Virus record (IMG/VR): IMGVR_UViG_3300032046_000207
Span: 1 to 25,000 of that record
Direction: 5' to 3' (one strand)
DNA length: 25,000 nucleotides
Origin: a virus
In this document: positions 19,830 through 25,000 of the stretch, in pieces
How the letters are laid out: every line of letters starts with the position of its first letter
Position numbering within the stretch: the stretch's first letter is position 1
Position numbers and translations under genes: made by a program
Notes under the pieces: model-generated
The model's input: the letters and a program-made list of their open reading frames with translations, nothing else
What the model was told of the DNA's origin: nothing
The model's database searches: none

Positions 19830-22800
19830 TTACATATCAGCCCGAATCGTGAAACGTTGCAAGGGCTGTGATTCGAGAAAGCGTAAAGCCTTTTCCAGAT
19901 GTCCCTTAGTTCGCAACACGTTCAAGAATTCGTCAATAGCCGATATTACACGTTCTCGCTCGGCCCCATGTGGGAAAGGTTGTGCCTGCGAACCATCGGG
20001 CATAGCTTTTTGGGTATCGTACATTTCGTTAGTACGTTTACCGCTAACGAGGTACGTATTTTCGCGTCCCTGTTTTTCCAGCTTATCACTTGTGTAACAT
20101 TCAAAAACACGTGCCAGCATTTCGGTGGAATCTGCCCAATTGCCGCCCAGCATAGTTGACCCCCGTTTGTAATTGGAGATCGTAGGATCAAAAGCCGCGG
20201 TTTGCTTTATGGTATCTCGCAGCTTATTCACTTGCGGACGTAGCCAATCGAGCCTAGAAGTGATTTCTTCAAGCTTTTTTGCATCGTCAGGGTGTTTTAC
20301 AGAAGTACCCGCTTTCAATTCGACAATAGCTTTTTCGTATTGGTCTATCCAATGTTTCCTATTGTCTGCCTCATGTACGACTGAAGATGAAAACGGGGAT
20401 AACGGTTTACCCTTTTGCTTTGCCGCGTCAATCTTCGCCTGCAAAGGCTCTAGCTCTTTTTCCCATTCGGCAATACGTGTTTCATGGTGCGTGATCCGCA
20501 CAGGTACGTGCTCTGGATCTACTTTTCTTTGAGTAGCGTTGTGCTCTTTTTCCAGGTTGTAATAATCCACGCTCAATTTGGATTCTTGGACTTTCAATTC
20601 AGTCAAATGTTTTTTGTGCTCGGCCTTAGCCTTTTCTGGTTCTGGGTGTTCACACATCGCTTTGTGCAATTTCAAATACGACGCCTTCAAATCGTCTGGC
20701 CAGTGGCTCGCTTCAGGTGCTTCGCTGATATGTCTAATATTGCTTTTCTCTGGCCGATAGAGATTGGCCAGCACGTTATCAAGCGCGTGTCCCCATTCGT
20801 GGGCTAATGCCGCCCCACCCCGCATTTTGGTCAGATTGATAACAAACCGATCCACTTCATAGTGGGCTAATGGCGATTGCATCGAACCCCTGGCACCCGC
20901 GGCAATGCCCAATCTGCCATTGAATGACGCTTGCTCTTTAGGTATTCCCAAGACATCGGTTAGATCATGCAAAGCCGCTTCGATCTGACTCGTATGGAAT
21001 TCTCTATCCGCCTGAGTCATGTAGCCTTCAGTACCATAGTCCAATTCTTTCAAATGAAAGGTTTTTTTGGTGCGTTCGGCGTTAGCATCCCGCATAGGCA
21101 CGCCACCCTTACGCTTTGCTTCACCTACGATAGAAACGTATTCCTTCGCCCAGGATTGCCCACGTTTGGTTTCGCCGATACGCTTCTTAGCCGACTTTTG
21201 CTTAGCTTCATCTGCTTTTTTGGACCCGCGTTGTTCCAGATACGCCCAACCATCGGTTATCTCTTCGGCGCCAAAACCTCTGCCAGTCTCGGTCGTCTTA
21301 TTCCACATATTATCGGCGGTCATTGCCTCTTTGAAAGCGTCCGACCAATCGCCGCCTTTATGCACCAAAAATCCCAAGAATTTGTTGCCCAATGACTCGT
21401 ATGGTTGGGGCAATCGCTCGGCTACGTAATAAGGCCCCGTATAGCTTTCCTGTTTTGCTTCATAAATTTTACCGGGGTTATCCTTTTCCAATTGCTTCTT
21501 CCTAGCGAAAACTTCTTCTTTGGTTGCTACCGAAAGCCCAATTTGCTCCCATTCTTTTGCCTTACGATGCCTCTGCCACATTTCCTCTTGAAGTTTCCAG
21601 ACATCGGTTAAATTCCGGCAAGCATTCAGCGAGGCGCAAACCTCTTTTACCTCATCCACGTACTGCATTTGTTCGGCTTTGGTAGTTCCAGATTTACCCC
21701 GAATAGCACCCAAAAAAGCCAAATTCATATGCGCAGTACCGGGAGACATACCCAGCGCTTTCAAAGTCTGCAAATCTTGGGTAGGGATCAACTTCGTTTT
21801 ACTAATCAGCTTTGCAGCTTCGTCAAAAGTAAGCGCTTCCAAATCTTTGGAGCTATTGATTTGCATCCGTCGCAAATCTTTTTTGCTACCCCAAATATGT
21901 TCACCTACCGGCATAATCTTTTCCAATTTATCCGCCGATGTTTTTTCACCCATTTCTTTGAATAGCTCGGTGGGTTTAGTAGCTGGAATCAGTTTTATAT
22001 TAGCAGTGTCCACCGGCTTGATAATCTCTGGAATCGTAGAAGCTGCTGAAGTTGTAGCCTCACTAGGCTTGGCCTCTGCTATTTTAGCTGGTGCTGCCAC
22101 AATCGGCTTAGACGCTTCTGTCAGCATCTCTGGAATAACCTTCACCGGCTCTTTAGGGGTAACCTTTTCTACTTGGGGGGGAGTTACCGGGGTAACCACT
22201 TCCTGTTTAGGGGGTAGCGGCAACACAAATTTAGGTTGCTCTGGCTGGACCGCTGGCTTGGCTACCGGCCTATCAAATAGCCCCAATTGCTGACCACCTT
22301 GTTCATCAGTCGCATATGTGTATTTGTAATGCCCCGGCACACCTTCTCGCTTAATATAATCGTGATCTGCTCTCTGGCTACCGCGCTCCGCTTTTTCCAA
22401 CTTCTCTGGAATGATCACGAACGTATGGATCGACTTGTAAATGTCATTGCTGGTGGGGTTGAACGTACCTTCGTTGCCTACCGCTTTTATCTGGTTAGGT
22501 TGCCAAGCAATCCAGACTTTGTGTGCTTTGGTTCCCACGTTCCAACCTCCAGTATGCGCGATGCCATCGTAACCCCGCTTTTGTGCCCAGTCTTTGAAAA
22601 GGGCTTTTTCCGTATTGTACCAATGACCATCGGTCATGATGTAATGGACATCACCCCAGGTAAGCGTGTTCTCGTCAGTCAAATGAAAAATACCATGGGC
22701 TGGTGAACCATCTTCTTTTTTCTCAGCACGCAAATGTTTTTTAGCCGTTACGAAATCTTCATGTGAGAAGTTTTTACCGTAAGCATCTGGCCCCATTTCC

Positions 22801-25000
22801 CGAATAGCTGGATGATCGTTCAAATTCTTAGTGTAGAATGGAATGGCATCATGTGCTTTCCACTTATCCGGCCCAGGCTTAGTATCCCCCAAGTATTGCG
22901 GGCGGTATTTATCCTTTTGGCGCTCTTGTAAATACCCCGACAAATCCCCAAAATCTTCGCGAGTAATAGGAGCTTCCATGTCGATCGGTTTACGCACGTT
23001 CAAGTAGCATTCAAATACTTGCGGTGGGGTAATAGCAGGTTGATAATCCCCCACTTTATCCTTAGCCAATCGTTTCATAAAGTATTCTCGCAAACCCGCA
23101 GAACTGCCGTCATTATGACCCGGCAACGGGCGTCCGTTACCCCCTAATACAGGTCCGCTAGGGTGCCTGTATTCTTGCAGAAATTTGACTACGTTAACGC
23201 CTTGTGGATCCGTAGCCCGTTTGAGCGCAGCCGCCACGCAACACCTATCCCTATCGGTGTACGCCTCTTCTTCAATCGCCCCATAGCCTGGAGTGCTCGC
23301 AATTACTTGTTCAGCCCATTTAGTGGGCAAATGACTTACCTCTTTGCCAGACGCATCCGTAATCCCGTGCATCGAACCCCACTTAGCGGTGTCAGCATCC
23401 TTTTCAGTGTACTCTTTGGCTATCCCCTTATCTTCGGTGAAATAGAACCCTTCGCCAAAGATATTGTACGAACTGGTCTTCGCTGGATCGAAAGAACTAA
23501 AACCGCCTACCGCCGTACCATGGTAAACAGGCATAGGTGCCATGTTATGCTGTTCGGCGGGCTCACCCTTCGCATTGATTACCTTGCTAGCGTTCTTGGG
23601 GTCATTCTCATAATCCCCAAAGAACCCCTTAAACGTTTTAGCTTTGGTGCCTAACTTTTGATACGCTTCATGTGGTTCTTCATCGGTAGCTTCGACGTTG
23701 AACCCAAAATCAAAATCAGTGTCTAAATCCTTTTCGATAGCGTCCGGGTTGAAAGTGGGATCGTCGTCAGCCGCTTGCTGGGTATGGTCGTGTATTTGCG
23801 TCGCCTCGTGCTCCCCACCTAAATCGCTAGCATACTCAGCATTAGCTTGGGCCAAATTATGCGACTCAAGCGCCGTTTGCGCTTCCTCAGGCAAATGCAG
23901 GGTAAGCCCGTGCTCCTTGAACCATTGGGTAAAAACACCAACCGCTTTGCGCGTGTTCGCGCTATGCCAAAGCTTGTCACCCTTGACCAGTCTATCCCAC
24001 GCTTCAGCCGGCGAAGTAACCCGCGGATCTTTCGCTTGCTTGCCGATTATCCGCTTGGGCTTTACCAGTTCAAGCGCCTCGTTAAGTGCGTCCAGCTCGC
24101 CACCAGGCCATGCCATTGGGCGTACAGGCAAAGCACGCTTGGTCGCTCGTTTTTGCCCTTCTACTTTAGGCATTGACGGCATAGCCGCCACCGCTTCTTG
24201 CCATTTCCGGTAAGCATCGTCAGCATGCCCGAATTGCCCCAAGAATTGCTCATTAGTATCGCTAGTCACCTGTAGGGCATGGTAAGCCCTAGCCTTATCC
24301 CCGAAAAACGCGCCTTTGGCCTGTCTAGGCCCTTTACGGGGCATTACTAGGACTGGGGTGGACGCCTTATTTGCATCGTCAGCCGGCACGTGGAATCGAT
24401 TGTCAGGATCTTTGAGCGCCGTTACGCTCGCATTGATCGCTAGATACCCTTTAGCCGCCTCTTTGTGCAATGTGGCCAGCTCTTTATGTTGGTCCGCGTT
24501 AGGCGCCCCCATATCAGCCGCTTGTAAATGAGCATCAGCCGCCGCCAAATGGTTTTCAACGCTAGGCTCACTATGTGTTAGAACGGTAAGGCTTAGCGCG
24601 CGTGTCTTGGCGATGCGTTCCGGGGTTTTGATCGTGAAACGATCTTCATGCCCTTTAAGCGCTTCGCGCGCTTTTTCTTTTTGGACTTCGCTGCCATGCT
24701 TTTGAGCCTCTTCAAAATTCGTTTTAAGCCGCGTACGAGCTTCCTCAATAGCCGGTTTATGCTCCTCTGCAAACATTTCATGTAGATGCTCCTGCTTGAT
24801 ACTCACCTGATGCCCAGTTTCGTCGTGCTGCATAGTCACGTAACCATTGGCATGCACTTTCTGGACTTCATAATGCCCGGTCTGTCCTTCGTGAGTAAGC
24901 TTGATTTTCTCCCCCTCTTGTACGGGCGAACCCATATGCTTGTTGGTAATCTTGTAGACGTAGTACCAACGCGGAGTAGCTTTGCCGCTAGGGTAACGGC
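19830..25000 (-). CDS. Giant polyvalent phage protein: ART-like and LPD1-type metallopeptidase (5' end outside window)
   Basis: The frame is open through the right edge. Upstream of the ATG at 24935 it continues as RYPSGKATPRWYYVYKITNK, so at least 1,723 residues lie in the window. Counting from that ATG: a small beta domain (about 7-50, GQTGHYEVQKVHANGYVTM); uncharacterised helical regions; an ADP-ribosyltransferase-like domain at about 468-825 (VYHGT with His472, GEGFYFT with Tyr498, YDGIAHTGG, HKVWIAWQPNQIKAVGN); a GVPGHYKYTY element (865-874); a Pro-rich linker (about 890-985); and an LPD1-type domain with the zinc site HEWGH (1379-1383). STEMLARVFECY (about 1603-1614) may hold the third ligand, Glu1605. 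A long coiled-coil-like insert (about 1425-1575) separates the two. Such polyvalent proteins are thought to be packaged and injected to modify host proteins. It occupies the MuF-like position before the protease. Confidence 0.85.
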   Translation of the reverse strand, partial: RYPSGKATPRWYYVYKITNKHMGSPVQEGEKIKLTHEGQTGHYEVQKVHANGYVTMQHDETGHQVSIKQEHLHEMFAEEHKPAIEEARTRLKTNFEEAQKHGSEVQKEKAREALKGHEDRFTIKTPERIAKTRALSLTVLTHSEPSVENHLAAADAHLQAADMGAPNADQHKELATLHKEAAKGYLAINASVTALKDPDNRFHVPADDANKASTPVLVMPRKGPRQAKGAFFGDKARAYHALQVTSDTNEQFLGQFGHADDAYRKWQEAVAAMPSMPKVEGQKRATKRALPVRPMAWPGGELDALNEALELVKPKRIIGKQAKDPRVTSPAEAWDRLVKGDKLWHSANTRKAVGVFTQWFKEHGLTLHLPEEAQTALESHNLAQANAEYASDLGGEHEATQIHDHTQQAADDDPTFNPDAIEKDLDTDFDFGFNVEATDEEPHEAYQKLGTKAKTFKGFFGDYENDPKNASKVINAKGEPAEQHNMAPMPVYHGTAVGGFSSFDPAKTSSYNIFGEGFYFTEDKGIAKEYTEKDADTAKWGSMHGITDASGKEVSHLPTKWAEQVIASTPGYGAIEEEAYTDRDRCCVAAALKRATDPQGVNVVKFLQEYRHPSGPVLGGNGRPLPGHNDGSSAGLREYFMKRLAKDKVGDYQPAITPPQVFECYLNVRKPIDMEAPITREDFGDLSGYLQERQKDKYRPQYLGDTKPGPDKWKAHDAIPFYTKNLNDHPAIREMGPDAYGKNFSHEDFVTAKKHLRAEKKEDGSPAHGIFHLTDENTLTWGDVHYIMTDGHWYNTEKALFKDWAQKRGYDGIAHTGGWNVGTKAHKVWIAWQPNQIKAVGNEGTFNPTSNDIYKSIHTFVIIPEKLEKAERGSQRADHDYIKREGVPGHYKYTYATDEQGGQQLGLFDRPVAKPAVQPEQPKFVLPLPPKQEVVTPVTPPQVEKVTPKEPVKVIPEMLTEASKPIVAAPAKIAEAKPSEATTSAASTIPEIIKPVDTANIKLIPATKPTELFKEMGEKTSADKLEKIMPVGEHIWGSKKDLRRMQINSSKDLEALTFDEAAKLISKTKLIPTQDLQTLKALGMSPGTAHMNLAFLGAIRGKSGTTKAEQMQYVDEVKEVCASLNACRNLTDVWKLQEEMWQRHRKAKEWEQIGLSVATKEEVFARKKQLEKDNPGKIYEAKQESYTGPYYVAERLPQPYESLGNKFLGFLVHKGGDWSDAFKEAMTADNMWNKTTETGRGFGAEEITDGWAYLEQRGSKKADEAKQKSAKKRIGETKRGQSWAKEYVSIVGEAKRKGGVPMRDANAERTKKTFHLKELDYGTEGYMTQADREFHTSQIEAALHDLTDVLGIPKEQASFNGRLGIAAGARGSMQSPLAHYEVDRFVINLTKMRGGAALAHEWGHALDNVLANLYRPEKSNIRHISEAPEASHWPDDLKASYLKLHKAMCEHPEPEKAKAEHKKHLTELKVQESKLSVDYYNLEKEHNATQRKVDPEHVPVRITHHETRIAEWEKELEPLQAKIDAAKQKGKPLSPFSSSVVHEADNRKHWIDQYEKAIVELKAGTSVKHPDDAKKLEEITSRLDWLRPQVNKLRDTIKQTAAFDPTISNYKRGSTMLGGNWADSTEMLARVFECYTSDKLEKQGRENTYLVSGKRTNEMYDTQKAMPDGSQAQPFPHGAERERVISAIDEFLNVLRTKGHLEKALRFLESQPLQRFTIRADM

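Noticed and set aside
21679-22293. 204-residue plus-strand ORF, Ser/Ile/Gly-rich, opposite the giant gene
   Set aside because: It is antisense to the Pro-rich linker coding region; its apparent hydrophobic repeats mirror the Pro/Ala/Glu codons of the linker.
1-25000. tRNA genes, CRISPR arrays, integrase, attachment sites
   Set aside because: I saw no cloverleaf, regular spacer array, recombinase motif or flanking direct repeat that would support any of these.

Overview
The window is part of the morphogenesis region of a contractile-tailed bacteriophage (myovirus type) or a related prophage. All convincing genes lie on the minus strand, so the module is transcribed from high to low coordinates. 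The phage assignment rests on recognisable virion families in syntenic order: prohead protease, acidic scaffold-like protein, major capsid protein, connector, tail-completion proteins, contractile tail sheath, tail tube and tail assembly chaperone. The genes are tightly packed, with several ATGA stop/start overlaps and good Shine-Dalgarno sequences. The host cannot be determined. A Com-like zinc ribbon and a YiiX-like hydrolase hint weakly at a Gram-negative host. No integrase, tRNA, rRNA or CRISPR is visible, and no stretch of more than 300 bases lacks a gene; the longest gaps are about 160, 140 and 100 bases, each holding RNA hairpins.

Layout in transcription order. (1) 25000-19830: a giant polyvalent protein of more than 1,700 residues, its 5' end outside the window. 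It has an ADP-ribosyltransferase-like domain, a Pro-rich linker and a C-terminal HEWGH zinc-metallopeptidase-like (LPD1-type) domain; it is probably a virion protein delivered into the host. (2) 19825-19122: a free-standing NUMOD4/HNH homing endonuclease and a Com-like zinc ribbon. (3) 19121-18962: a structured leader with small hairpins and a strong intrinsic terminator just upstream of the protease gene. (4) 18961-15435: protease, scaffold-like protein and major capsid protein with an inserted FN3-like domain. (5) 15334-10215: small head or decoration proteins and a set of short fibre-like proteins with shared modules. (6) 10218-8771: a three-helix membrane protein, a zinc ribbon, a charged helical protein and a YiiX-like permuted papain-fold hydrolase. 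(7) 8769-4076: an Ig-like virion protein, an FN3-bearing connector, a CxCGCG zinc-knuckle ORF that looks like a truncated mobile endonuclease, then neck and tail-completion proteins. (8) 4083-1: a small Glu/Pro-rich protein, a tail sheath with a duplicated inserted module, tail tube, and two overlapping tail assembly chaperone ORFs, the second running off the left edge.

Together these genes would build the head (protease, scaffold, capsid), decorate it (beta-sandwich insertions and small proteins), close the neck, and assemble the contractile tail. The giant protein, the hydrolase and the membrane protein are the best candidates for host interaction rather than architecture. The most unusual items are the giant protein, the terminator-bearing leader before the protease, the G-rich tandem repeat beside the HNH remnant, and the possible +1 frameshift in the chaperone pair.
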